Part shown: in pieces, positions 20,451 to 29,164 of the stretch
How the letters are laid out: every line of letters starts with the position of its first letter
How positions within the stretch are numbered: position 1 is the stretch's first letter
Source: Cupriavidus sp. D39
Lineage (GTDB): Bacteria > Pseudomonadota > Gammaproteobacteria > Burkholderiales > Burkholderiaceae
Direction: 5' to 3'
Length of the DNA: 64,000 nt
NCBI RefSeq assembly: GCF_026627925.1
Contig: NZ_JAPNLE010000009.1
Span: forward strand, 2,914,001 to 2,978,000
The notes under the pieces: model-generated
The model's database searches: none
What the model was told of the DNA's origin: nothing
Seen by the model: the letters and a program-made list of their open reading frames with translations, nothing else
Translations under genes and position numbers: made by a program

Positions 20451-20454
20451 CCGC
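20451..20454 (-). repeat. Attachment core at the small-gene side of the element
   Basis: The minus strand reads host sequence CAAGGCGG, then element sequence GCCGATAACG. The GCGG is shared with the boundary at 18443-18446. From here to the small gene (20296-20450) the element has no separate gene, only an open frame discussed in the findings. Confidence 0.7.
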
Positions 20455-20947
20455 CTTGCGGCGTGCCCTCGTACCGCTGCAGCACTACCCCGCCATCCAT
20501 CAGCCCGCTGTTCAGATACGCCCGGATCAGCCGGATGACCCCGGCGTCCCCGATGCGCTTCTGTAGACGGTCAATCAGGATGTCGTGGTTGACCCGGTCA
20601 AAGAACTTCTCCAGATCCACGTCCACCACCACTCGCCGCCCCGACTGCACGTACGACTGCGCGGCTAACACCGCATCGTGCGCACGCCGCCCAGGCCGGA
20701 AGCCGTAGCTGTGCTCGCTGAAGGTGGGGTCCAGCATCGGCTGCAGCACCTGCAACAGCGCCTGCTGGATCAGCCGGTCCGTCACCGTCGGAATACCGAG
20801 CTCGCGCTCGCCTCCTCCGTCCGGCTTCGGAATCGTTACCCGCCGTACCGGACTGGGCCGGTACGTCCCCTTGAGCAGTTGCTGGCGGATCTCCGGCCAC
20901 GCCGACACCAGATAGCGGGCGGTCTGATCAATATCCAGACCATCCAC

Positions 20948-21560
20948 GCCAGCGGCGCCTTTGTTGCGGCGGACCCGCCTGAACGCCTGCTTCAGGTTCT
21001 CTCGCGTCAGCGCCGCTGCCAGCAGCGCCGACCCCGTGTCCTCCGGTCCCCGCCGCGGACCGCCGGCTTCGTCGCAGGCGGGTTCACGGCCGGCTTCACC
21101 GCCCGCTACTCCTCCCGCCCCGCTCGCGCGGGCTTCTGACGCAATGCCTTCGGTATCGACATGGCTTCGAACACTCCCTCTCGTTCGGTCCTTCGTCGGC
21201 GGATTCGAGCCTTGCCGGCGCTACCCCCAACTACTTCGACCTCTGCTGACTTCTCGCTCCGGCTCGACGCCGTCGCCCTTTCAGGCATGAGGCGAGATCT
21301 CCCCAGGTAAGAACGCACTCCTTCGCTGCACAACCGCCGGATTTACGCCGCCTCCCTTGATCACGAGAACTTCGCGGTTTCATGCCCGCTCGTCCTGGTC
21401 GGCACCGCCTTCTATCCGGTTCGTGTTCCTCGGCTCGCAGCTTCGCTCCACGCTTCCTCCCCACGATCGGTCGCCCTTTCGCAGTTGCGCTTCGCTTCGA
21501 TCGCTGTGATCAACTTACGGTGGGACTTGCACCCACAGGAGTGCGCCCATGCTGGGCGCA
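20948..21560 (-). ncRNA. 5' ribozyme part of the group II intron (domains I-IV)
   Basis: About 610 bases between the intron 5' end and the first usable RT start. It opens with the GTGCGCCC-AGCAT-GGGCGCAC hairpin and then GTGGGTGCAAGTCCCAC, the second standard hairpin of the 5' region. The part up to about 21180 is also open in the RT frame, so coding and ribozyme sequence overlap there. Several other open frames in this stretch have no similarity to known proteins. Confidence 0.7.
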
Positions 21561-21563
21561 CAC

Positions 21564-21597
21564 AAAAACGGGCTACGCAATTCGCGTAGCCCGTTTT
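21564..21597 (-). terminator. Terminator of tRNA-Thr, the intron's target
   Basis: A perfect 14-bp stem (AAAACGGGCTACGC with its complement) and a 5-base loop, with T runs on both strands. On the minus strand the hairpin is followed by GTTTTTGT and then the intron's first base at 21561. It lies 7 bases after the tRNA 3' end. Confidence 0.92.
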
Positions 21598-21604
21598 CAA
21601 ATTC

Positions 21605-21680
21605 TGGTGCCGGCTGCAGGACTCGAACCCGCCACCTGATGATTACAAATCAACTGCTCTACCTGATGAGCTAAGCCGGC
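21605..21680 (-). tRNA. tRNA-Thr (anticodon TGT)
   Basis: A 76-base tRNA on the minus strand starting GCCGGCTTAGCTCATCAGGT and ending in GCCGGCACCA with encoded CCA. The 7-bp acceptor stem GCCGGCT/AGCCGGC, the TTCGAGTCC T-loop region and the anticodon loop TTTGTAA are visible, the last reading ACA threonine codons. It lies just downstream of sspB. Confidence 0.96.
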
Positions 21681-21741
21681 ATGTTTGGTGCAGACCGCGA
21701 TTCTACTGCATGCGGCGCAAATTGACGATGGCTTCCTGTGC

Positions 21742-22239
21742 CTACTTCACTACCTTCAGCGAAGGTTTCTTGGCGCCGATGCGGGACACGGGCGGCGGCG
21801 TGGGTTCGTCGTCGCCGTTGTGGTCTTCGTTGGCTTCCGCTGTGACCAGCGGCTCGCTTTCCACCGAGGACAGCTTGGGCGGCGGGTTGTTCTCGCGCTC
21901 GGTGGCGGCCTGGGTTTCGGGCACGCTGCGCTCGACGGGGAAGGCCATGCCCTGGCCGTTTTCGCGCGCGTAGATGGCGAGCACGTTTTCGATGGGCACG
22001 TCGATCTTGCGCGAGATGCCGCCAAAGCGGGCGCTGAAGCCGATCCACTCGTTGCCCATGTCCAGGCCGCTGGTGGCGTCGAAGCTGACGTTCAGCACGA
22101 TTTCGTTGTTCTTGACGAACTCGCGCGGCACGCTGGTGTTAGCGTCGACGAAGACGGCGATGTACGGTGTGAAGCCGTTATCCGTGCACCACTCGTAGAT
22201 GGCGCGGATCAGGTAGGGCTTGGTGGAGGTTTCAGGCAT
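21742..22239 (-). CDS. sspB: ClpXP adaptor SspB
   Basis: SspB binds ssrA-tagged peptides from stalled ribosomes and hands them to ClpXP. The 165-residue product has the folded N-terminal domain (KPYLIRAIYEWCTDNGFTPYIAV, VLNVSFDATSGLDMGNEWIGFSARFGG, VLAIYARENGQGMAF) and a long disordered acidic linker. It ends in a short basic/hydrophobic tail (KKPSLKVVK) that matches the ClpX-binding tail of SspB. It sits in the usual sspA-sspB order, 63 bases after sspA. Confidence 0.96.
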   Translation of the reverse strand: MPETSTKPYLIRAIYEWCTDNGFTPYIAVFVDANTSVPREFVKNNEIVLNVSFDATSGLDMGNEWIGFSARFGGISRKIDVPIENVLAIYARENGQGMAFPVERSVPETQAATERENNPPPKLSSVESEPLVTAEANEDHNGDDEPTPPPVSRIGAKKPSLKVVK

Positions 22240-22302
22240 TGTGCTTCCAGTGGCGCAGTCCGGCGGCCCGAGGCGAGCTTGTCGCTTCGGGCCGGAGCCG
22301 GT

Positions 22303-22914
22303 TTAGCGGCGCATCACCTTTTCAGACGGGGTGAGCGCTTCGATGTAGGCCGGGCGGCTGAAGATGCGTTCGGCGTACTTGAGCAGCGGCGCGGCGTTCT
22401 TCGACAGTTCGATGCCGTAGTGGTCCAGGCGCCACAGCAGCGGGGCGATGGCGACGTCGAGCATCGAGAACTCTTCGCCAAGCATGTACTTGTTCTTGAC
22501 GAAGATCGGCGCGAGCTGGGTCAGGCGGTCGCGAATGGCGGAGCGGGCGCGCTCGTGGTTCTTCTCGGCGGCCTTGCCCTTTTCGTTTTCGAGGGCGTAG
22601 ACGTGCGTGAAGAGTTCCTTTTCGAAATTGAACAGGAACAGGCGGGCGCGGGCGCGCTGCACCGGGTCGGCCGGCATCAGCTGCGGATGCGGGAAGCGCT
22701 CGTCGATGTACTCGTTGATGATGTTCGACTCGTACAGGATCAGGTCGCGCTCGACCAGGATGGGCACCTGGCCGTAGGGGTTCATCACCGAGATGTCTTC
22801 CGGCTTGTTGAACAGGTCGACGTCACGGATCTCGAAATCCATGCCCTTTTCGAACAGGACGAGGCGGCAACGTTGGGAGAACGGGCAGGTGGTGCCCGAA
22901 TACAACACCATCAT
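22303..22914 (-). CDS. sspA: Stringent starvation protein A (GST fold)
   Basis: SspA is an RNA-polymerase-associated protein with a glutathione-S-transferase fold. The 203-residue product has the thioredoxin-like N-terminal domain (SGTTCPFSQRCRLVLFEKG, NPYGQVPILVERDLILYESNIINEYIDERFPHP) and an all-helical C-terminal domain. It lies between petC and sspB, as in many proteobacteria, which links it to respiration and proteolysis genes by position only. Confidence 0.96.
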   Translation of the reverse strand: MMVLYSGTTCPFSQRCRLVLFEKGMDFEIRDVDLFNKPEDISVMNPYGQVPILVERDLILYESNIINEYIDERFPHPQLMPADPVQRARARLFLFNFEKELFTHVYALENEKGKAAEKNHERARSAIRDRLTQLAPIFVKNKYMLGEEFSMLDVAIAPLLWRLDHYGIELSKNAAPLLKYAERIFSRPAYIEALTPSEKVMRR

Positions 22915-23080
22915 GGTTGGATTCCTTTGATGCGGGGTCGATTGACTGGATCGGTATTCTGGCAGAACCGATATAGAGAAAGCAAATTAGAGATTCATGA
23001 GGCACATTTAAGTGCATTCGAGGCGCCGAAAAGACGGCTTAGGCGCACATTGATCGGGCATTGCGCCTGTAGTCTGTAAA

Positions 23081-23130
23081 GCAAAAGGGCTGGTGCGGGG
23101 TTGCTCTGCACAACACCCGCCGCAGCCCTT
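23081..23130 (-). terminator. Terminator after petC
   Basis: On the minus strand a long imperfect stem AAGGGCTGCGGCGGGTGTTG pairs with CAACCCCGCACCAGCCCTT across a short loop and is followed by TTTTGC. It would end the petABC transcript before sspA. Confidence 0.7.
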
Positions 23131-23172
23131 CTCCCCCATCGGACCAGCAGGTCTTCCGGGGCTTTAACGCAT

Positions 23173-23914
23173 TTACTTGATGTCCTTCCAGTACGAAGCG
23201 TTCAGGCGCCAGGCGAAGACGGTGAACACGCCGAGGAACATCAGCACCCATACGCCCAGGCGCTTGCGCTGGTTCTGTGCGGGCTCTGCCATCCAGTCCA
23301 GGAAGCCAACCAGGTCGCTCGTGGCCTGGTCGTATTCGAGCGTGCTCATCTTGCCCGGGGTGAGCTGCTCGAAGCCGGCAAACTTGTGCACCTTCTCGCC
23401 GTGTTCTTCGGATTCGACGAACTTGGCGGCGCGCTGGCCTTGCAGCTCCCACAGCACGTGCGGCATGCCGACGCTCGGGAACACCAGGTTGTTCCAGCCC
23501 GTGGCGCGGTTGTCGTCACGGTAGAAGGTACGCAGGTAGGTGTACAGCCAGTCGTCGCCGCGGGCGCGGGCGATCACCGACAGGTCCGGCGGCGTGGCGC
23601 CAAAGAACGCCTTGGCATCCTTCGGCGGCATGGCGATGGTCATCATGTCGCCCACCTTCTCGCCGGAGAACAGCAGGTTCTGGCGGATCTGGTCGTCGGT
23701 CAGGCCGATGTCCTTGAGGCGGTTGTACCGCATCATGGACGCGCCGTGGCAGTTCAGGCAGTAGTTGACGAACAGCTTGGCGCCGCGCTGCAGCGAGGAA
23801 AGATCGCTGGTCTGCACGGGCGCCGGCTCGAGGGGTAACCCCTTCGCTGGCCATGGCGGGCGCGGCGGCAAAGCAGGCGCCGGCCAGCGCGAGAATCGAA
23901 AGCAGCTTTTTCAT
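23173..23914 (-). CDS. petC: Cytochrome c1 (bc1 complex), frameshifted near the signal peptide
   Basis: Cytochrome c1 carries electrons from the Rieske protein to soluble cytochrome c. The start at 23914 gives a clear signal peptide (MKKLLSILALAGACFAAAPAMASEG). The mature protein has the haem site NYCLNCHG, later MTIAMPPKDAKAFFGATPPDLS and a C-terminal membrane anchor (LGVWVLMFLGVFTVFAWRL). The two parts are in different frames. The switch is at GGGG and CCCC runs on the plus strand (23832-23835 and 23839-23842). One base too many would give SEGLPLEP; one base missing from each run would give SEGGYPLEP. The rest is intact, so a sequencing error is likely. Confidence 0.93.
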
Positions 23915-23951
23915 CTTTTGTCCTTGTGCTCTTGTCGGGGTTCGTCCGGGC

Positions 23952-25355
23952 TCAGTGCGGGTGGAACGTGACACGTTCCGGCACTTGCTTGAACTGGCCG
24001 ACACGGCTCCACAGCGGCATGGTCAGGAAGAAGGCGAAGTACAGCAGGGTTCCCAGCTGCGACACCTTTTCACCCACCGGCGACGGGGGCATGACGCCCA
24101 GGTAGCCGAGCACGATGAACACCACCACGAACACGATCAGGATGCTCTTGTGGAAGGCCGGACGATAGCGGATCGATTTCACCGGCGAGTGGTCCAGCCA
24201 CGGCAGGAAGAACAGGATCACGACCGAGCCGCCCATCACCAGCACGCCCCAGAACTTGGCGTCGATGAAGTAGAAGCCCACGGCCAGGATCACGGCGATG
24301 GCAAGCGCGCCCACCTTGATGCGGACGTCCTTGCTACGCAGGAACACCAGGCCGAGCAGCACCGCGAAGAACACCCACAGGATCGGCAGGAAGTTCGAGG
24401 TGGTGGCGCGCAGCATCGAGTAGAACGGCGTGAAGTACCAGACCGGCGCGATGTGCGGCGGGGTCTTGAGCGGATCGGCCGGGACGAAGTTGTTCGACTC
24501 CAGGAAGTAACCGCCCATCTCCGGGAAGAAGAAGATCACCGCGGAGAAGATCATCAGGAAGCCGCCCACGCCCATCAGGTCGTGCACCGAGTAGTACGGG
24601 TGGAAGGGGATGCCGTCCAGCGGCACGCCGTTCTCGTCCTTCTTGGCCTTGATCTCGACGCCGTCCGGGTTGTTCGAGCCCACTTCGTGCAGCGCGATGA
24701 TGTGCGCGACCACCAGGCCCAGCAGCACCAGCGGCACGGCGATGACGTGGAAGGAGAAGAAGCGGTTCAGGGTCGCGTCGCTCACGACGTAGTCGCCGCG
24801 GATGAACAGCGACAGGTCGCCGCCGATCACGGGGATGGCCGAGAACAGGTTCACGATCACCTGGGCGCCCCAGTACGACATCTGGCCCCACGGCAGCAGG
24901 TAGCCCATGAAGGCTTCAGCCATCAGGCACAGGAAGATCAGGCAGCCGAAGACCCAGACCAGCTCACGCGGCTTGCGGTACGAACCGTACAGCAGGCCAC
25001 GGAACATATGCAGGTACACCACCACGAAGAAGGCCGAGGCGCCGGTGGAGTGCATGTAGCGCACCAGCCAGCCCCAGGGCACCTCTCGCATGATGTATTC
25101 CACGCTGGCGTAAGCCACGGGAATGCCGGCGGCGTTGAGCGTGCCGTCCGGCTTGTAGTTCATCACCAGGAAGATGCCGGTGACGATCTGGATCACCAGG
25201 ACCAGCAGGGCGAGCGAGCCGAAGAAGTACCAGAAGTTGAAGTTCTTCGGTGCGTAGTACTTGGAAAGGTGATCTTCCCAGAGTTGGGTTGCGGGGAAGC
25301 GCGCGTCGATCCAGCCAAGCAGGCCGGTCGTCTTTACTTGTTTTTCGGCCGCCAT
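23952..25355 (-). CDS. petB: Cytochrome b of the bc1 complex
   Basis: Cytochrome b is the membrane core of complex III, holding two b haems and the quinol sites. The 467-residue product has about eight to nine membrane segments, with haem-ligand regions HSTGASAFFVVVYLHMFRG and FHVIAVPLVLLGLVVAHIIALHEVG, and the PDPLKT-like and PEWYF-like loops of the Qo site (here ADPLKTPPHIAPVWYFTP). The ATG at 25355 is chosen; a TTG two codons earlier is open. It begins 2 bases after the petA stop. Confidence 0.97.
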   Translation of the reverse strand: MAAEKQVKTTGLLGWIDARFPATQLWEDHLSKYYAPKNFNFWYFFGSLALLVLVIQIVTGIFLVMNYKPDGTLNAAGIPVAYASVEYIMREVPWGWLVRYMHSTGASAFFVVVYLHMFRGLLYGSYRKPRELVWVFGCLIFLCLMAEAFMGYLLPWGQMSYWGAQVIVNLFSAIPVIGGDLSLFIRGDYVVSDATLNRFFSFHVIAVPLVLLGLVVAHIIALHEVGSNNPDGVEIKAKKDENGVPLDGIPFHPYYSVHDLMGVGGFLMIFSAVIFFFPEMGGYFLESNNFVPADPLKTPPHIAPVWYFTPFYSMLRATTSNFLPILWVFFAVLLGLVFLRSKDVRIKVGALAIAVILAVGFYFIDAKFWGVLVMGGSVVILFFLPWLDHSPVKSIRYRPAFHKSILIVFVVVFIVLGYLGVMPPSPVGEKVSQLGTLLYFAFFLTMPLWSRVGQFKQVPERVTFHPH

Positions 25356-25357
25356 GG

Positions 25358-25975
25358 TCAAGCGTCTCCTTTTTCATCCTTGCCGATCACGATCTTGGTG
25401 TCGGACAGGAACTGGTACGGGGGTACGTCGAGGTTTTGCGGAGCCGGCTTGTTCTTGAACACGCGGCCAGCGAGGTCGAACGTCGAGCCGTGGCAGGGGC
25501 AGAGGAAACCGGGGTCGGAGCCGAGCTGGGGATTGGAGCCGGAACCGAAGGGGCCGGAGGGCGAGCAGCCCAGGTGGGAGCAGATGCCCACCACGACCAG
25601 CAAATCTTTGTGTTCTGCGCGGGAACGGGTTTCGTTCTTGCAATACTCGGGCGTCTTCATGGTGAAGGGGACGTCCGAGTTGGGGTCGGCGACTTCGGCA
25701 TCGGTTTTCTTCAGCGACGCGAGCATTTCCTCGGTGCGCTTCAGGATCCAGACTGGTTTGCCGCGCCATTCAACGGTCATCATCTCGCCCGATTTCAGGG
25801 CGCTGATGTCGGCTTCTACCGGAGCTCCGGCGGCCTTTGCCTTCTCTGACGGCGCAAACGTACTGACGAACGGAACAGCTACCGCCACGCCTCCGATGCC
25901 GCCAGCGACTGACGTCGCAATCAACCAATTGCGGCGACCCTTATCCACGTTCTTCACGTTTTGCTGGTCACTCAT
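25358..25975 (-). CDS. petA: Rieske iron-sulfur subunit of the bc1 complex
   Basis: The 205-residue Rieske protein has a Tat-like start ([25 protein letters not shown]), so it is probably exported folded and stays anchored. The 2Fe-2S ligands are visible in CSHLGC (about 132-137) and CPCHGS (about 159-164). It is the first gene of petABC; a divergent mscL promoter must share the 212-base upstream gap. Confidence 0.97.
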   Translation of the reverse strand: MSDQQNVKNVDKGRRNWLIATSVAGGIGGVAVAVPFVSTFAPSEKAKAAGAPVEADISALKSGEMMTVEWRGKPVWILKRTEEMLASLKKTDAEVADPNSDVPFTMKTPEYCKNETRSRAEHKDLLVVVGICSHLGCSPSGPFGSGSNPQLGSDPGFLCPCHGSTFDLAGRVFKNKPAPQNLDVPPYQFLSDTKIVIGKDEKGDA

Positions 25976-26187
25976 TCCAAACCCCAGGGGATGTCAAATT
26001 AGATTTTGCGTCAACCGTAAATTGTACCTTAGGCACATGTGGCATTGAAAGGCACACGGTGATTGTGCGACGTACGATAATCGGCCACAAAAAGGGCGAT
26101 GTGGCCTGTACGCTTGCGTTACAGGCGGTGATGGGGCAGGCTTTTATCCTGACGACCGTTCAACGAAAGCAACACTGGGAGAAAAGC

Positions 26188-26619
26188 ATGGGGATGATGT
26201 CGGAGTTCAAGGCCTTCGCGATGCGGGGCAATGTAGTCGACCTGGCGGTGGGTGTGATTATCGGCGCCGCGTTCGGCAAGATTGTCGAATCCGTGGTGAA
26301 TGACCTGATCATGCCGGTGGTGGGCCGCATTATCGGCAAACTCGACTTCTCTAACCTTTTCGTGATGCTGGCCGAGCCGCCGGCGGGCGTGCCGCATACG
26401 CTCGACGCCCTTAAGAAAGCAGGCGTTCCGGTATTTGCCTATGGGAATTTTCTGACTATTCTGGTCAATTTCATCATTCTGGCTTTCATCATCTTCGTGA
26501 TGGTGCGCGCCATCATGAAGATGCGCGCCGCCGAACCGGCGCCGGCGCCGGCTGCTACGCCCGAGGATGTGGTGCTGCTGCGCGAGATCCGCGACAGCCT
26601 CAAGGTACGCCAGCCCTAA
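26188..26619 (+). CDS. mscL: Large-conductance mechanosensitive channel MscL
   Basis: MscL opens under membrane tension to release solutes during osmotic downshock. The 143-residue product has the amphipathic N-terminus ([40 protein letters not shown]) that includes TM1, then TM2 ([22 protein letters not shown]) and a cytoplasmic helix. The start at 26188 follows a GGGAG seven bases upstream; an ATG two codons later is also possible. Confidence 0.97.
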   Translation: MGMMSEFKAFAMRGNVVDLAVGVIIGAAFGKIVESVVNDLIMPVVGRIIGKLDFSNLFVMLAEPPAGVPHTLDALKKAGVPVFAYGNFLTILVNFIILAFIIFVMVRAIMKMRAAEPAPAPAATPEDVVLLREIRDSLKVRQP

Positions 26620-26676
26620 GATAAACCCAGGCATGCGGCCCGGCCACCACGCCGGGCTCGCGGCATCAGACCGGCA

Positions 26677-27423
26677 TCAAACCGGGTTGGGAATATCGAT
26701 AAAGGTATGGCGCAGGCCGAATTGCTGCGCCAGGTGCGCGCCGAGCGACTGGATGCCGTAGCGCTCGGTGGCGTGATGCCCCGCTGCCAGGTAGGCAACG
26801 CCGCTCTCGCGCGCCAAGTGGGTGGTCTGCTCCGAGATCTCGCCGCTCAGGTAGGCATCCACGCCGGCTGCTACCGCCGCGTCGAAGTAGCCCTGGGCTC
26901 CGCCGGTGCACCAGCCCACGGTGCGGATCATCTGCTCGGGGTCCCCGATGGCAAGCGGCTCGCGGTTGAGCACGCCGCCCACATGGGCGGCCAGCGCGGC
27001 TAACGGCATGGATTGCGGCAAGGTGCCGGTCCAGCCAAGCTGGCCCTCGCCGAAGCGCCCGGTTGGCGTGAAGCCGAGCTGCAAGCCCAGTTGGGCATTG
27101 TTGCCGAACTCGGGATGGTCGTCGAGCGGCAGGTGATAGGCGAGCAGGTTCACGTCGGCGCCCAGCAGGCGCTTCAAGCGGGCATGCTTTTGCCCGATCA
27201 CGCGGGCGTCTTCGTTTTTCCAGAAGTAGCCGTGATGGACCAGGATGACGTCGGCGCCGGCCTCGATGGCGGCTTCGACCAGGGCCAGGCTGGCGGTCAC
27301 GCCGGTTGCGATGTGCTCGACCTCAGGGCGGCCTTGCACTTGCCATCCGTTCGGGCAATAGTCTTTGTATCGAGGCACTTGAAGCAGGTCGTTCAAGTAC
27401 AATTCAAGATCTTTTGTTTTCAT
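26677..27423 (-). CDS. NIF3-family dinuclear metal-binding protein
   Basis: A 248-residue member of the NIF3/YbgI family, ring-shaped proteins with two metals per active site; the physiological reaction is not settled. Metal-ligand motifs are visible: [30 protein letters not shown] and, near the C-terminus, [13 protein letters not shown]. The start [15 protein letters not shown] at 27423 is the usual family start. It is divergent from the protease gene, only 19 bases away, so the promoters overlap. Confidence 0.93.
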   Translation of the reverse strand: MKTKDLELYLNDLLQVPRYKDYCPNGWQVQGRPEVEHIATGVTASLALVEAAIEAGADVILVHHGYFWKNEDARVIGQKHARLKRLLGADVNLLAYHLPLDDHPEFGNNAQLGLQLGFTPTGRFGEGQLGWTGTLPQSMPLAALAAHVGGVLNREPLAIGDPEQMIRTVGWCTGGAQGYFDAAVAAGVDAYLSGEISEQTTHLARESGVAYLAAGHHATERYGIQSLGAHLAQQFGLRHTFIDIPNPV

Positions 27424-27442
27424 ATCCTGCCCAAAATCCAAT

Positions 27443-28636
<1,194 letters not shown>

Positions 28637-28695
28637 GCTGGCCGAACAAGCATTCGGATCCAGCCTTACCCTCTCGGACAAGCCGCCCGACCTGA

Positions 28696-28725
28696 CCCCG
28701 CCCTTCGTGGCGGGGTTTTTGTTTT
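28696..28725 (+). terminator. Terminator after the DegS-like gene
   Basis: The stem CCCCGCC/GGCGGGG around a CTTCGT loop is followed by TTTTTGTTTTTGG. Confidence 0.9.
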
Positions 28726-29089
28726 TGGCTGGGTGCGCACCGATATCGAGCCGGGCGAGCGTACCCGCTGCTGCGCTGAAAGCCGAGAGGGGACAGCTGC
28801 CTGTCACCGCCACTGCAGGGAGGCCGGGGGCTGAAGCGTGCTCGTGAAAGGTCCAGCCGCCGCGAATCGGAAAGGCCGGCAGCCCAGGTAGTCCTGAATG
28901 CGCCGGGGTCTTCGGGCGTTGGGACGAGGGATGTTAAACAGGCCCGCTGCGGCCGCACTTGGCTTAGGCGAAATCGACGGCATTGCGCCATGACTCGCCG
29001 GTGCCGAAAGGCCGCTACACGGTCGGGCGGCAGCCCGGGAGCCCGGGAGCCCGCGTTGCGCACCATCGCCGATACCGCGCGCACAAGAC
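28726..29089. other. Intergenic stretch with no recognised gene
   Basis: About 360 bases between two terminators. Open frames exist on the minus strand but none has recognisable similarity or a convincing start. A short tandem repeat of AGCCCGGG (2.75 copies, about 29032-29053) is the only repeated feature seen. Confidence 0.5.
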
Positions 29090-29123
29090 AAAACGCCGGC
29101 ATCCTTGCGGATGCCGGCGTTTT
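29090..29123 (-). terminator. Terminator of the minus-strand porin (bidirectional form)
   Basis: A perfect 13-bp stem AAAACGCCGGCAT with its complement around CCTTGCGG; T runs leave the hairpin on both strands. It lies about 40 bases after the porin stop. Confidence 0.9.
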
Positions 29124-29164
29124 GACTTCAAGCCAATCTAGAGCGAGCTTACGCCCGCGCTAAA

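Larger units (their letters stand above)
18443..20454 (-). mobile_element. Serine-recombinase mobile element inserted in the intron RT gene
   Basis: Removing 2,008 bases between two copies of a 4-base core (GCGG on the minus strand; plus-strand 20451-20454 and 18443-18446) restores the RT reading as CAAGGCGGCGTACTGTCACC, that is QGGVLSP, a highly conserved RT motif. The element holds only a large serine recombinase gene and a small gene before it. The short shared core without a longer target duplication fits large serine recombinase integration. In the joined circular form the core would be flanked by partly symmetric arms CGTTGTAAGC and GCCGATAACG around a central GG. Confidence 0.85.
17786..20947 (-). 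pseudogene. Group II intron reverse transcriptase/maturase, split by an insertion and frameshifted
   Basis: Three pieces make one intron-encoded protein. The N-terminal piece (20947 down to about 20455) holds the RT fingers and palm: RRVTIPKPDGGGERELGIPTVTDR, FRPGRRAHDA, VDVDLEKFFDRVNHD and RYEGTPQGG. After the 2,008-base insertion the frame resumes at 18446 with VLSPLLANVLLDEV, then the catalytic FVRYADDANV. At a run of four C (plus strand 18186-18189; five expected) it shifts frame, then continues as VVKRKVAVKPLL through the maturase domain (VRPYVLGWKAYFRLAQTP) to the stop at 17786. Upstream of 20947 the frame stays open with RT-like sequence (ALTRENLKQAFRRVRRNKGAAG) to about 21180, but no normal start codon is seen, so the true start is unknown. 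Confidence 0.9.
17701..21561 (-). mobile_element. Group IIC intron, interrupted by a serine-recombinase element
   Basis: On the minus strand the intron begins at 21561 with GTGCGCCC, which pairs with GGGCGCAC to form the first hairpin of domain I. It ends near 17701 in ...CTATGCCGAT. Domain V is at about 17740-17771: arms ACCGCCCGG and CCGGGTGGT, a GACC-looped TGCG/CGCA tip and a 2-base bulge, with the CGC triad of class C in place of AGC. A short domain VI hairpin follows (about 17709-17734). The intron lies directly after the terminator of tRNA-Thr, the usual target of class C introns. Without the inserted 2,008 bases it would be about 1,853 bases. Exact ends are inferred from motifs. Confidence 0.88.

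Noticed and set aside
20411..20947. Reading the first RT piece as a complete 178-residue protein
   Set aside because: Its last eight residues come from the inserted element and the rest ends mid-palm; it is a fragment of a split gene.
21106..21333. A 75-codon frame in the 5' part of the group II intron
   Set aside because: It lies in ribozyme sequence, overlaps the true RT frame and resembles no protein; more likely structural RNA.
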